A stretch of 64,000 nt of DNA from DATAGF01 sp963819845 (GCA_963819845.1 CAWFXQ010000013.1:248001-312000), one strand, 5' to 3'. Numbered from the stretch's first letter, positions 8,108 to 16,996 are shown. Numbers and translations are program-made. Notes: generated by a model from the sequence alone, not told the origin.

Positions 8108-9127
8108 ATGGACCTGCACGTCACCCTGGTGGGGACGGCGGCCTCGGTGCCCACGGCGGCGCGGGGCACCGCCGCGACCATGATCGCCCGCGGCGGGGAG
8201 CGCTGGCTGGTCAACTGCGGCGAGGGCACGCAGCGCCAGCTGCTGCGCTCGGGCCTCGGGCTGGTCAACCTCGACCTGCTGCTCATCACCCACCTGCACG
8301 GCGACCACTACCTCGGGCTGCCGGGGCTGCTGAAGACCTACGGGCTGCGCGGCCGCGAGCGCCCGCTGCGGGTCGCCGGCCCGCGCGGGCTGGCGCGGCT
8401 GGTGGAGGTGCTGCGGCCGGTGATCGGGAGGACGCCCTTCCCGCTGGAGGTCGACGAGCTCGACGAGCGCTACGCGGGCGTCGCGGCGGCGGGGGACGGC
8501 TACCGCATCGAGCACGTCCCGAGCCGCCACACCGTGCCCTCGGTGGCCTTCGCCCTGGTCGAGGACGAGCGCCCCGGCGCGTTCGACGTCGCCGCCGCCC
8601 GGTCGCTCGGGGTTGAGGAGGGGCCCGACTTCGGGCGCCTGCAGCGCGGCGAGGAGGTGGTCACGGCGGCCGGCCGGGCCGTGCGCCCCGCCGAGGTGCT
8701 CGGGCCGCCGCGGGCGGGGCGGACGGTGCTGGTGAGCGGCGACACCGAGCCCTGCGCGCCGGTGCTGGAGGCCGCCCGCGGCGCCTCGGTGCTCGTGCAC
8801 GAGGCGACCTTCCTCGACGACGACCGGGACCGGGCGCGCGAGACCCGCCACTCGACCGCCCGCGAGGCCGCGGCGCTCGCGCGCGAGGCGGGGGTGGGGC
8901 TGCTCGTGCTGACGCACCTCTCGAGCCGCCACGCCCCCCGCGACGTCCGCGAGGAGGCCGAGGCCGAGTTCGCCCGCGTGCTGGTGCCGCGCGACTTCGA
9001 CCGGGTGGAGGTGCCCTTCCCGGAGCGGGGCGGGCCGGTGGTCCACGCCGCCCGGCCCGGGCCGCGGCGGGGGGCCCCTGACGCGCCGTCGGGGGCACCT
9101 GCTACCGTGGCGCCCATCGACCTTTAA
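8108..9127 (+). CDS. rnz: Ribonuclease Z (tRNA 3'-end endonuclease)
   Basis: 339 aa metallo-beta-lactamase-fold protein. The zinc motif THLHGDHYLG sits near residue 60 and VNCGEGTQRQLL precedes it, as in RNase Z. Later ligands are VSGDTEPC (Asp), HEATF (His) and LTHLSSRH (His), and ETRHSTAREAA is the HST loop. RNase Z trims precursor tRNA 3' ends, needed here since the tRNA in the window lacks an encoded CCA. TAGGAT at 8096-8101 lies 6 nt before ATG 8108 with no Shine-Dalgarno, suggesting a leaderless start. The 3' end overlaps the PyrR hairpin of the next operon. Confidence 0.88.
   Translation: MDLHVTLVGTAASVPTAARGTAATMIARGGERWLVNCGEGTQRQLLRSGLGLVNLDLLLITHLHGDHYLGLPGLLKTYGLRGRERPLRVAGPRGLARLVEVLRPVIGRTPFPLEVDELDERYAGVAAAGDGYRIEHVPSRHTVPSVAFALVEDERPGAFDVAAARSLGVEEGPDFGRLQRGEEVVTAAGRAVRPAEVLGPPRAGRTVLVSGDTEPCAPVLEAARGASVLVHEATFLDDDRDRARETRHSTAREAAALAREAGVGLLVLTHLSSRHAPRDVREEAEAEFARVLVPRDFDRVEVPFPERGGPVVHAARPGPRRGAPDAPSGAPATVAPIDL
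9100..9108 (+). promoter_or_regulatory. Probable pyr operon promoter (extended -10)
   Basis: TGCTACCGT is an extended -10 (TGn-TANNNT) within the last codons of rnz. Its predicted start point (about 9115) lies just 5' of the PyrR hairpin, so the leader would begin with that structure. No strong -35 is visible. Confidence 0.5.
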
Positions 9128-9151
9128 CCCGGTCCCGCGAGGCCGGAAAGG
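9121..9151 (+). promoter_or_regulatory. PyrR-binding RNA hairpin (UMP-responsive translational operator)
   Basis: The lower stem CCTTT (9121-9125) pairs with AAAGG (9147-9151), with an AAC internal bulge. The upper stem CCGG (9129-9132) pairs with CCGG (9143-9146). The terminal loop is TCCCGCGAGG, matching the classical PyrR loop pattern UCCnGnGAGG. The right arm of the lower stem contains the Shine-Dalgarno AAAGGAG (9147-9153) for the ATG at 9159. PyrR-UMP bound here should hide that ribosome site. There is no terminator after it, so control is probably translational rather than by attenuation. Confidence 0.88.
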
Positions 9152-9158
9152 AGACCGG

Positions 9159-9203
9159 ATGACCGTGCGCCCGTTCCACCGCCTCACCCCCGCGCACCCA
9201 TAG
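9159..9203 (+). CDS. pyr leader peptide (14 aa)
   Basis: A short frame encodes MTVRPFHRLTPAHP and stops at TAG 9201-9203. Its Shine-Dalgarno AAAGGAG is embedded in the PyrR hairpin, so its translation should be what PyrR blocks. The stop overlaps an in-frame ATA of the pyrR frame (ATAG), suggesting that ribosomes finishing the leader reinitiate on pyrR. The peptide sequence itself has no obvious role. Confidence 0.6.
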   Translation: MTVRPFHRLTPAHP

Positions 9204-9220
9204 CCCGCGTCGCCGAGAGG

Positions 9221-9766
9221 GTGCTGGTCAACTCCGACCAGCTCCGGCGCACCGTCGCCCGCATCGCCCACGAGATCGTGGAGCGCCACGGCGAGCCCGA
9301 CGGCCTCGCGCTGATCGGCATCCACACCCGCGGGGTGCCGCTGGCCGCACGGCTCGCGCGTCTGATCGGCGAGTTCGCCGGCGCGGAGCCGGCCTTCGGG
9401 ACGGTGGACATCGCGCTCTACCGCGACGACGTCGGCCTCGACAGCCGTCGCGGGGCGCTGCCGGTCGTGGGCGACACGGTCCTCGACTTCGACGTCTCGG
9501 AGCGCGCCGTGGTGCTGGTCGACGACGTCCTCTACACCGGGCGCACCATCCGGGCGGCCATCGACGCCGTCTTCGACTACGGCCGCCCGCCGCTGGTGCA
9601 GCTCGCGGTGCTGGTGGACCGGGGCCACCGGGAGCTCCCGATCCGCCCGGACTACGTGGGCAAGAACCTGCCGACCTCGCGCTCCCAGCGGGTGAGCGTG
9701 CGCCTGGAGGAGATCGACGGCGCGGACGAGGTCGTGCTCGAGGACGACGCGGAGGGGCCGTCGTGA
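9221..9766 (+). CDS. pyrR: Bifunctional pyr operon regulator / uracil phosphoribosyltransferase
   Basis: 181 aa, the usual length. The PRPP-binding loop is VVLVDDVLYTGRTIRAAID near residue 105. Other PyrR hallmarks are HTRGVPLA, LYRDDVG and LVDRGHRELPIRPDYVGKN. The protein binds UMP and the hairpin at 9121. GTG 9221 is the first canonical start but touches GAGAGG with no spacing. The frame also reads upstream as ARVAERVLVNSDQL from an ATA at 9200 that overlaps the leader stop (ATAG). That N-terminus looks more natural, so the true start may be ATA used by reinitiation. It overlaps pyrB by 4 nt (GTGA). Confidence 0.92.
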   Translation: MLVNSDQLRRTVARIAHEIVERHGEPDGLALIGIHTRGVPLAARLARLIGEFAGAEPAFGTVDIALYRDDVGLDSRRGALPVVGDTVLDFDVSERAVVLVDDVLYTGRTIRAAIDAVFDYGRPPLVQLAVLVDRGHRELPIRPDYVGKNLPTSRSQRVSVRLEEIDGADEVVLEDDAEGPS

Positions 9767-10719
9767 CACGCCGGTCGCTGATCTCGATCGCCGACCTCGA
9801 CCGCGCGGAGATCGCCCGCATCCTGCGCGTGAGCAACCGCTTCGCCGAGGTCATGCAGCGCGACATCAAGAAGGTACCGACGCTGCGGGGCCGGACGATC
9901 ATCAACATGTTCTTCGAGGCCTCCACGCGCACCTCGACCTCGTTCGAGCTGGCCGGCAAGCGCCTGTCGGCCGACGTGGTGAACGTCAAGGGCTCCGGCT
10001 CGAGCGTGGAGAAGGGCGAGACCCTGAAGGACACCGTCCTCACGCTCGCGTCCTACGCGCCCGACGTGCTGGTGATCCGCCACTCCGCCGCCGGCGCCTG
10101 CCAGATCGCGGCGCGGCACACCGAGGCGGCCGTCATCAACGCGGGCGACGGCAAGCACGAGCACCCCACCCAGACCCTGCTCGACCTCTACACGATCGAG
10201 CGCGAGGTGGGGCCGCTCGACGGCCTGCACGTCGCCTTCGTCGGCGACATCGCCCACTCGCGCGTCGCGCGCTCGGGCATCCGCGGCTTCCAGACGATGG
10301 GCGCGCGCGTCTCCCTGATCGCGCCGCCGACGCTCGTGCCCCGCGACGCCCCGGAGGGGCTCGGGGTGGACGTCTCCACCGACGTCCGCGACGTCGCCGA
10401 CGCCGACATCGTCTACGTCCTGCGCATGCAGCTCGAGCGCATGGGCCCGGGCGGGTTCGTGCCCTCGCTGCGCGAGTACGCCGCCACCTACGGCATCGGC
10501 CACGAGCGGCTGCGCCCCGGCCAGCGGGTGATGCACGCCGGGCCGATCAACCGCGGCGTCGAGATCACCGGCGCCCTCGCCGACGACCCGGCCACCCTCA
10601 TCGTGCGCCAGGCGGCCAACGGCATGGTCGTGCGGATGGCCGTGCTCTACGACCTCCTGGCCGAGCCCGCCGGCACGGCCGAGCCTGCCGAGCAGATCGG
10701 CGCGGTCGCCGTCTCGTGA
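9763..10719 (+). CDS. pyrB: Aspartate carbamoyltransferase, catalytic subunit
   Basis: 318 aa. It condenses carbamoyl phosphate with aspartate, the committed step of UMP synthesis. The carbamoyl-phosphate site FFEASTRTSTSFELAGKRL is at about residue 45. KGSGSSVEKGETLKDT carries the mobile-loop Ser/Lys, and VINAGDGKHEHPTQTLLDLY the His and aspartate-site residues. No regulatory pyrI accompanies it, as is usual for actinobacteria. GTG 9763 overlaps the pyrR stop and pyrC overlaps its own stop by 4 nt, so translation is coupled. Confidence 0.95.
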   Translation: MTRRSLISIADLDRAEIARILRVSNRFAEVMQRDIKKVPTLRGRTIINMFFEASTRTSTSFELAGKRLSADVVNVKGSGSSVEKGETLKDTVLTLASYAPDVLVIRHSAAGACQIAARHTEAAVINAGDGKHEHPTQTLLDLYTIEREVGPLDGLHVAFVGDIAHSRVARSGIRGFQTMGARVSLIAPPTLVPRDAPEGLGVDVSTDVRDVADADIVYVLRMQLERMGPGGFVPSLREYAATYGIGHERLRPGQRVMHAGPINRGVEITGALADDPATLIVRQAANGMVVRMAVLYDLLAEPAGTAEPAEQIGAVAVS

Positions 10720-12014
10720 CCGCCCGGCTCGTCCAGCGGCCCGGCCCGGCCGCGTCCCTCGTGCTGCGCGGGGTGCGCGTCCTCGACCCGGCCGCCGGCA
10801 TCGACGAGGAGCGCGACCTGGTGGTGCGCGAGGGCCGCGTGGGCGGATCCCCCGCCGGGCTGGAGGAGGTCAACGCCGCCGGGCTGGTGGCCGTGCCGGG
10901 CTTCGTCGACCCCCACGTCCACCTGCGCACGCCCGGGCGCGAGGACCTCGAGGACATCGCCACCGGCACCGCCGCGGCCGCGGCCGGCGGCTTCGTGGCG
11001 ATCGTGGCCATGCCCAACACCTCGCCGGTCGTCAACACGGCCTCGGTGCTCGAGTCGCTGCTCGAGCGCGGGGAGAAAGAGGCGGCCGTGCGGGTCGGGT
11101 TCCTCGCGGCCATCACCGCCGGCCAGAGGGGCGCGGAGCTGACCGAGCAGGTGGAGCTCGCCCGGGCCGGAGCCGCGGGCTTCAGCGATGACGGCCATCC
11201 GGTCGCCGACGCCGGGGTGATGCGCCGGGCGCTGCAGTACCAGCGCATCACCGGCCTGCCGCTCGTGCTGCACGAGGAGGACCCCGCCCTGTCGGGGGCG
11301 GGGGTGATGCACGAGGGCGCCGTGGCCAGCCGGCTCGGCCTGGGCGGGATCCCCTCGGTCTCGGAGAGCGTGGCCGTGGCGCGCGACGCCGCCCTGGCGG
11401 AGTACGAGGACGGGCGCATCCACATCTGCCACGTCTCCGCGGCCGAGACGGCCGACGAGGTCCGGCGGGCCAAGGAGCGCGGCGTGCGGATCACCGCGGA
11501 GGTCACCCCGCACCACCTGGCGCTCACCGACGCCGCGGTCGCCTCGCTCGACCCCGTCCGCCACAAGATGAACCCCCCGCTGCGCGAGGAGTCCGACCGC
11601 GAGGCGCTCATCGCCGCGCTGGCCGACGGCACGATCGACTGCGTGGCCACCGACCACGCGCCCCACGCGGCCGACGAGAAGGAGGTGCCGTTCGAGGAGG
11701 CGCCCTTCGGCGTCACCGGCCTCGAGACGGCGTTCGCGGCCTGCCACACCCATCTGGTGCTCACGGGGCGGATGAGCCTGGAGACGCTCGTGCGGCGCAT
11801 GGGCGCCGACGCCGCGGCCGTCCTCGACCTGCCGGCGCCGACCCTCGCCGAGGGGGCGGTCGCCGACATCGCGCTGCTCGCCCTCGACGAGCGCGCCGTC
11901 GTGGGGGACGACGGGTTCCGGAGCCGCTCGCGCAACTCGGCCTTCCTCGGCGACGAGCTGGCCGGGCGGGTGCGGCTCACGATCGCGGGAGGTCAGATCG
12001 CATGGCGGGCGTAG
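10716..12014 (+). CDS. pyrC: Dihydroorotase
   Basis: 432 aa amidohydrolase that cyclises carbamoyl-aspartate. The first metal motif DPHVHLRTPGREDLEDI is near residue 60. MPNTSPVVN, ICHVSAAETADEVRRAK, VTPHHLALTD and CVATDHAPHAADEK (catalytic Asp) follow in order, the pattern of class I (AllB-like) dihydroorotases. The start GTG 10716 overlaps the pyrB stop by 4 nt. The next gene begins 13 nt before this one ends. Confidence 0.94.
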   Translation: MTARLVQRPGPAASLVLRGVRVLDPAAGIDEERDLVVREGRVGGSPAGLEEVNAAGLVAVPGFVDPHVHLRTPGREDLEDIATGTAAAAAGGFVAIVAMPNTSPVVNTASVLESLLERGEKEAAVRVGFLAAITAGQRGAELTEQVELARAGAAGFSDDGHPVADAGVMRRALQYQRITGLPLVLHEEDPALSGAGVMHEGAVASRLGLGGIPSVSESVAVARDAALAEYEDGRIHICHVSAAETADEVRRAKERGVRITAEVTPHHLALTDAAVASLDPVRHKMNPPLREESDREALIAALADGTIDCVATDHAPHAADEKEVPFEEAPFGVTGLETAFAACHTHLVLTGRMSLETLVRRMGADAAAVLDLPAPTLAEGAVADIALLALDERAVVGDDGFRSRSRNSAFLGDELAGRVRLTIAGGQIAWRA

Positions 12015-12577
12015 ACGACCGGCGCCACCCGGCGCTGCTCGAGCGGGAGCGGACGGGGTTGATCCTGATCGACGTCCAGGAGGCCTTCCGGCCCGTGATC
12101 GACCGCTTCGACGAGGTGGTCGCCAACTGCGGCCTGCTCGCCGAGGGCTTCGGTGTGCTCGGGCGGCCGGTGCTGGTGAGCGAGCAGTACCCCAAGGGCC
12201 TCGGCCACACCGTGCCCGAGCTGGCCGAGCGCCTGCCGGGGGAGGCCCGGGTGGTGGAGAAGGTGCGCTTCTCGGCCTGCGGGGTGAGCGCGTTCGACGA
12301 GGCGGTCGCGCAAACCGGCGCCCGGAGCTGGGTGGTGGCCGGCATCGAGACGCACGTCTGCGTCAACCAGACCGTGCACGACCTGCTCGAGATGGGCTTC
12401 CAGGTGCAGGTGGCCGCCGACGCGGTCTCGTCGCGCACCCCCGGCAACCGCGAGCTCGGCATGGCGAAGATGGCCGCCGCCGGCGCCGGCACCACCAGCG
12501 CGGAGATGGCCCTGTTCGAGATGCTCGAGCGGGCGGGCTCCGACGAGTTCAAGCAGATCTCGCGCCTGGTGAGATGA
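12002..12577 (+). CDS. Isochorismatase-family cysteine hydrolase in the pyr operon
   Basis: 191 aa. The catalytic triad of the family is present: Asp in LILIDVQEAFRP, Lys in VVEKVRFSAC and Cys in AGIETHVCVNQTVHDLLE. Family members hydrolyse amides or enol ethers (nicotinamide, isochorismate, ureidoacrylate), and the sequence alone does not say which. It overlaps pyrC by 13 nt and carA by 4 nt (ATGA), so it is embedded in the pyrimidine operon. A role with a carbamoyl or ureido compound is an inference from position only. Confidence 0.85.
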   Translation: MAGVDDRRHPALLERERTGLILIDVQEAFRPVIDRFDEVVANCGLLAEGFGVLGRPVLVSEQYPKGLGHTVPELAERLPGEARVVEKVRFSACGVSAFDEAVAQTGARSWVVAGIETHVCVNQTVHDLLEMGFQVQVAADAVSSRTPGNRELGMAKMAAAGAGTTSAEMALFEMLERAGSDEFKQISRLVR

Positions 12578-13640
12578 GCGGCGGCGGCCGCGCCTGGGTG
12601 GTGCTGGAGGACGGCCTCGTCCTGCCGGCGCGGTCGGTGGCCGCGCCCGGCACGGCGCTGGGCGAGATGGTGTTCACCACCGGCATGGGCGGCTACCAGG
12701 AGGCGGTCACCGACCCGTCGTACCTGGGCCAGATCCTGTGCTTTGCGGCGCCCATGATCGGCAACTACGGCACCGGCCCGGCCTACGACGAGAGCGGGCG
12801 CCCGTGGCCCGGGGCCGTCGTCATGGCCCGCGCCGGCGACCGGGCCGGGGCGGCGGGGCCGGTGGGCTGGCGGCGCTGGCTGGCGGAGCGGGGCGTGCCG
12901 GCCGTGGACGACTGCGACACCCGCCGCCTGGTGCGCCACCTGCGCGACCGGGGGGCGATGCGCGGCGGGGTGTCCGACGAGCTGGGACCCGACGAGCTGC
13001 TGGCGCGCGTGCGAGCCCACCCGGTGCTGGACGGCCGCGACCTGGCGGCCGAGGCCGCCGGGCCGGAGCGCGCGCTGGGGGGGACGGGCCGCGGGTGGTG
13101 GCCGTCGACTGCGGCATGAAGGAGAGCATCGCCCGCGGGCTGGCGGCGGCCGGCTGCCGGATCGACGTGGTGCCGGCGGGGACGGGCGCGGACGAGATCC
13201 TCGCGCGCGGACCCGACGGCGTGTTCGTCTCCAACGGCCCGGGCGACCCGGCGGCGGTGGCGCCCGTGATCGAGGCGGTCCGCGGCCTGCTCGGGCAGGT
13301 GCCGGTGTTCGGCATCTGCCTCGGCCACCAGATGCTCGCCCACGCCCTCGGCCTGACGACGCGCAAGCTGCCCTTCGGCCACCGCGGCGCGAACCATCCG
13401 GTGCGCCGGGCCGGCGACGGCGGCGTGGAGATCACGGTGCAGAACCACGGGTACGCGGTGCAGGCGACGGCGCTGCCCGACGGCGTGGAGGTCACCCGCA
13501 CCAGCCTCTTCGACGGCTCGGTCGAGGGGATCGCGGCGCCCGAGCTGCGCGCCTGGTCGGTGCAGTACCACCCGGAGGCCAGCCCCGGGCCTCGCGACGC
13601 GCGCTACATGTTCCGCGAGTTCGCCGAGGCGCTGCGGTAG
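12574..13640 (+). CDS. carA: Carbamoyl-phosphate synthase small subunit (one-base frameshift)
   Basis: About 355 aa if one frame is restored. The N-terminal CPSase domain is intact (VVLEDGLVLPARS, FTTGMGGYQEAVTDPSY). The class I glutaminase domain follows with the catalytic Cys in FGICLGHQMLAHALG and the His/Glu in QYHPEASPGP; it supplies ammonia to CarB. The two halves are in different frames. At 13077-13083 there is a run of seven G where eight would give LGGDGPRVVAVDCG. A -1 slip on G-GGG-GGG would also restore the frame. Start ATG 12574 overlaps the upstream stop; carB starts on the last base of the carA stop. Confidence 0.88.
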
Positions 13641-16600
13641 TGCCGCGGCGGACGGACATCGGCACGGTCATCGTGCTCGGCAGCGGCCCGATCGTGATCG
13701 GGCAGGCGGGGGAGTTCGACTACTCGGGCACCCAGGCCTGCCGGGCGCTCCGCGCCGAGGGCTACCGCGTCGTGCTGGTCAACTCGAACCCGGCCACGAT
13801 CATGACCGACCCCTCGGTGGCCGACCGCACCTACGTCGAGCCGCTCGACCTGGAGGCCGTCGAGGCGGTCATCGAGCGGGAGCGCCCCGACGCCCTGCTG
13901 CCGACGCTCGGCGGCCAGACCGCCCTCAACCTGGCGATGGAGCTCTCGGGCGAGGGCGTCCTCGACCGCGCCGGCGTCGAGCTGATCGGCGCCGACGCGC
14001 AGGCCATCCGCCGGGCCGAGGACCGGGAGGCCTTCCGCGACACGATGGCCGCCGCCGGCCTCGCCGTCCCCGAGAGCCGGGTGGTCGGCGACATGGCCGC
14101 CGGCCGGGCCGCGGCGGCCGAGCTGGGGCTGCCGGTGATCCTGCGCCCCGGGTTCACGCTGGGCGGGGAGGGGGGAGGGGCGGCGCGCACCCCGGCCGAG
14201 CTCGAGGAGCGCCTGGCCCGCGCGCTCGACGCGAGCCCGATCGGCCAGGTGCTGGTCGAGCGCTCCGTGCTCGGCTGGGCCGAGGTCGAGCTCGAGGTGA
14301 TGCGCGACGCCGCCGACAACGCGGTGGTGGTCTGCTCGATCGAGAACGTCAACCCGATGGGGGTCCACACCGGCGACTCGGTGACGGTCGCCCCGGTGAT
14401 GACCCTCTCCGACCCCGAGCTCCAGTTGCTGCGCGACGCCGCGCTGGCGGTCATCCGGGCGGTCGGCGTGGCGACCGGCGGCGCCAACGTGCAGTTCGCG
14501 CTCGACCGGGCGACCGGGGAGATGGTGGTCATCGAGATGAACCCGCGGGTGTCGCGCAGCTCGGCGCTGGCCTCCAAGGCCACGGGCTTCCCGATCGCCA
14601 AGATCGCCGCGCGCCTGGCCGTGGGCTACACGCTCGACGAGCTGCCCAACGAGATCACCGGGGTCACGCCGGCCAGCTTCGAGCCGACCCTCGACTACGT
14701 CGCCGTGAAGATGCCCCGCTTCGCGTTCGAGAAGCTGCCCGGCGCCTCGACCGAGCTCACCACCCACATGAAGAGCGTGGGCGAGGTGCTGGCGCTGGGG
14801 CGCACCTTCGGCCAGGCCTTCGGCAAGGCCATGGCCGGGCGGGAGCTCGACGCCCGGCCGGCCGCGCCGGGCGGGATCGACGAGGCGCTCGAGCGGCTCC
14901 GCACGCCGGCCGCCGACCGCTACGACGTGCTGCTGTGGGCGCTCGCCGCGGGCGCCCCGGCCGAGCGGCTGGTGGAGGCGACCGGCATCGACCCGTGGTT
15001 CCTGGCGGAGCTGGGCGCGCTGGCCGCGGCCCGCGAGGGCGTCCGGGCGCCGCTCGACGACCTCGGGCCGGACCGGCTGCGGGCCGCCCGCCGCGCCGGC
15101 CTGGCCGACCGCGACATCGCCGCCGCGGCGGGCGCCGGCGAGCGCGCCGTGGGGCGGCGGCGGCGGGCGCTGGGCGTGCGCCCCACCTACCACGCGGTCA
15201 ACACCTGCGCGGCCGAGTTCGCGGCGCTGACGCCCTACTACTACTCGGCCTTCGAGACCGCGAGCGAGCTGCCGCCCGACGACCGGCCGAGCATCGTCGT
15301 CCTCGGGTCGGGGCCGAACCGCATCGGCCAGGGGATCGAGTTCGACTACTGTTGCGTCCACGCCGCCGAGACGGCCCGCGAGCTCGGATACGCCTCGGTG
15401 ATGGTGAACTGCAACCCGGAGACCGTCTCCACCGACCACGGCGTGAGCGACCGGCTCTACCTGGAGCCGGTGACCATCGACGCCGTCCTCGACATCTGCG
15501 AGGCCGAGCGCCCGGCCGGCGTGATCGCACAGCTCGGAGGCCAGACCCCGCTGCGGCTGGCCCGCGCGCTGGCCGAGGAGGGCGTGCCGGTGCTCGGCAC
15601 TCCGCCCGACGCCATCGACCTCGCCGAGGACCGCGGCCGCTTCGGCCGGCTCCTCGACGAGCTGGGCCTGCGGGCCCCCCCGTGGGCCATCGCCGACGGG
15701 GGGGCCGACGCCCTGCGCGCCGCCGACGAGGTGGGCTACCCGGTGCTGGTGCGGCCCAGCTACGTGCTGGGCGGGCGGGCCATGGCCGTGTGCGACTCGG
15801 CCGACGCCCTCCGGGGCTACCTCGAGCGCGAGCGGCCCGAGGGGCTGCTGCTGGTGGACCGCTTCCTGGAGGGGGCGACCGAGGTCGACGTGGACGCCCT
15901 CTGCGACGGGGGCGGCTGCTGGGTGGCGGCCGTGATGGAGCACGTCGAGGCGGCCGGCGTGCACTCGGGCGACTCGGCCTGCGTGCTCCCGCCCCAGGGC
16001 GCCGGGCCGGGCCTGGTCGCCGAGATCGAGGAGCAGACCGCCGCGCTGGCCCGCGCGCTCGGCGCCGTCGGCCTGCTGAACGTGCAGTACGCGGTGCGCG
16101 ACGGCGTCGTGCACGTCATCGAGGCCAACCCGCGCGCCTCGCGCACAGTCCCCTTCGTCGCCAAGGCGACCGGCGTGCCGCTGGTGCGCCACGCGGTGCG
16201 CCTCATGCTCGGCGCCGGCCTGGACGACCTCGACCTCCCGGTCGCCGCGCCCGCGACCCAGGTGGCGGTCAAGGAGGCGGTGCTGCCGTTCGCGCGCTTC
16301 CCCGGCGCCGACCCGGTGCTCGGTCCGGAGATGCGCGCGACCGGCGAGGTGATGGGGCTGGGCGGCAGCTTCGCCGAGGCCTTCGCCAAGGCCCAGCGCG
16401 GCGCGGGCCAGGCGCTGCCGCGGTCGGGGGTGGCGTTCATCTCGGCGCGGGACGCCGACAAGCCGCGGGCGGTGGGGCTGGCCGCCCGCCTGGCGCGGGC
16501 GGGCCTCGGGCTGGTGGCCACCTCCGGCACGGCGGCCGCCCTGGCCGCGGCGGGCCTCGAGGTGCGCCCGGTCCGGAAGGTCTCGGAGGGCTCGCCCCAC

Positions 16601-16873
16601 GTCGGCGACCTGATCGCCGCCGGGGAGGTCGCCTTGGTGGTGAACACGCCGCGCGGGGGGCACGGCGCCCGCACCGACGGCTTCGAGATCCGGGCGGCCG
16701 CGATCCGTGCGGGCATCCCCTGCATCACGACGATCGAGGCCGCCGAGGCGGCGGCCGTGGCGGTGGGCGCGCCACGGCCCGCCCGCCCGCGGGCGCTCCA
16801 GGACCGGGGCGCGGGCGACCCCGGCGCCCAGGCGTTCCGACCGGGCCTCCGTACCCCTTCACCCTCAACCTGA
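13640..16873 (+). CDS. carB: Carbamoyl-phosphate synthase large subunit
   Basis: 1077 aa, full length for CarB. Two ATP-grasp halves are visible: the first has VIVLGSGPIVIGQAGEFDYS, and the second opens IVVLGSGPNRIGQGIEFDYC near residue 553. The C-terminal MGS-like allosteric domain begins near SGVAFISARDADKPRAV (residue about 930) and includes LVVNTPRGGHGARTDG. It makes carbamoyl phosphate for PyrB and for arginine synthesis. GTG 13640 overlaps the carA stop by one base. pyrF, which often follows in actinobacteria, is not here. Confidence 0.95.
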   Translation: MPRRTDIGTVIVLGSGPIVIGQAGEFDYSGTQACRALRAEGYRVVLVNSNPATIMTDPSVADRTYVEPLDLEAVEAVIERERPDALLPTLGGQTALNLAMELSGEGVLDRAGVELIGADAQAIRRAEDREAFRDTMAAAGLAVPESRVVGDMAAGRAAAAELGLPVILRPGFTLGGEGGGAARTPAELEERLARALDASPIGQVLVERSVLGWAEVELEVMRDAADNAVVVCSIENVNPMGVHTGDSVTVAPVMTLSDPELQLLRDAALAVIRAVGVATGGANVQFALDRATGEMVVIEMNPRVSRSSALASKATGFPIAKIAARLAVGYTLDELPNEITGVTPASFEPTLDYVAVKMPRFAFEKLPGASTELTTHMKSVGEVLALGRTFGQAFGKAMAGRELDARPAAPGGIDEALERLRTPAADRYDVLLWALAAGAPAERLVEATGIDPWFLAELGALAAAREGVRAPLDDLGPDRLRAARRAGLADRDIAAAAGAGERAVGRRRRALGVRPTYHAVNTCAAEFAALTPYYYSAFETASELPPDDRPSIVVLGSGPNRIGQGIEFDYCCVHAAETARELGYASVMVNCNPETVSTDHGVSDRLYLEPVTIDAVLDICEAERPAGVIAQLGGQTPLRLARALAEEGVPVLGTPPDAIDLAEDRGRFGRLLDELGLRAPPWAIADGGADALRAADEVGYPVLVRPSYVLGGRAMAVCDSADALRGYLERERPEGLLLVDRFLEGATEVDVDALCDGGGCWVAAVMEHVEAAGVHSGDSACVLPPQGAGPGLVAEIEEQTAALARALGAVGLLNVQYAVRDGVVHVIEANPRASRTVPFVAKATGVPLVRHAVRLMLGAGLDDLDLPVAAPATQVAVKEAVLPFARFPGADPVLGPEMRATGEVMGLGGSFAEAFAKAQRGAGQALPRSGVAFISARDADKPRAVGLAARLARAGLGLVATSGTAAALAAAGLEVRPVRKVSEGSPHVGDLIAAGEVALVVNTPRGGHGARTDGFEIRAAAIRAGIPCITTIEAAEAAAVAVGAPRPARPRALQDRGAGDPGAQAFRPGLRTPSPST

Positions 16874-16957
16874 GGGGGAGATTCTGGCGGCCTGCAACAT
16901 TGGTCACTTACCGTGCAACATGCGTGAAAAGCAGGTAAAAAGGGCTGCAAAGTCGCC

Positions 16958-16987
16958 TTGTCAGCAGCGAAGGAGCACACCTAGAAT
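16958..16987 (+). promoter_or_regulatory. mihF promoter, probably leaderless
   Basis: TTGTCA (16958-16963) and TAGAAT (16982-16987) are separated by 18 bp, close to the housekeeping consensus. The ATG of mihF is 10 nt past the -10 and no Shine-Dalgarno intervenes. The local sequence 16874-16996 is clearly less G+C-rich than its surroundings. Confidence 0.75.
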
Positions 16988-16996
16988 GGCGCGGCG

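Noticed and set aside
9073..9096. Hairpin GCCCC...GGGGC as terminator of rnz
   Set aside because: It lies inside the rnz coding frame and has no T-run.
13077..13083. Programmed -1 frameshift in carA as an established regulatory event
   Set aside because: Sequence-compatible, but other repairable indels in the window make a lost G more likely; kept only as a finding to test.
13604..16663. 1019-codon open frame on the minus strand opposite carB (also 50711-54601 opposite pyc, 29584-31947 opposite infB)
   Set aside because: Shadows of genes with G/C-rich third positions; the translations are His/Arg/Gly/Ala-rich with no domain, and the plus-strand genes are certain.
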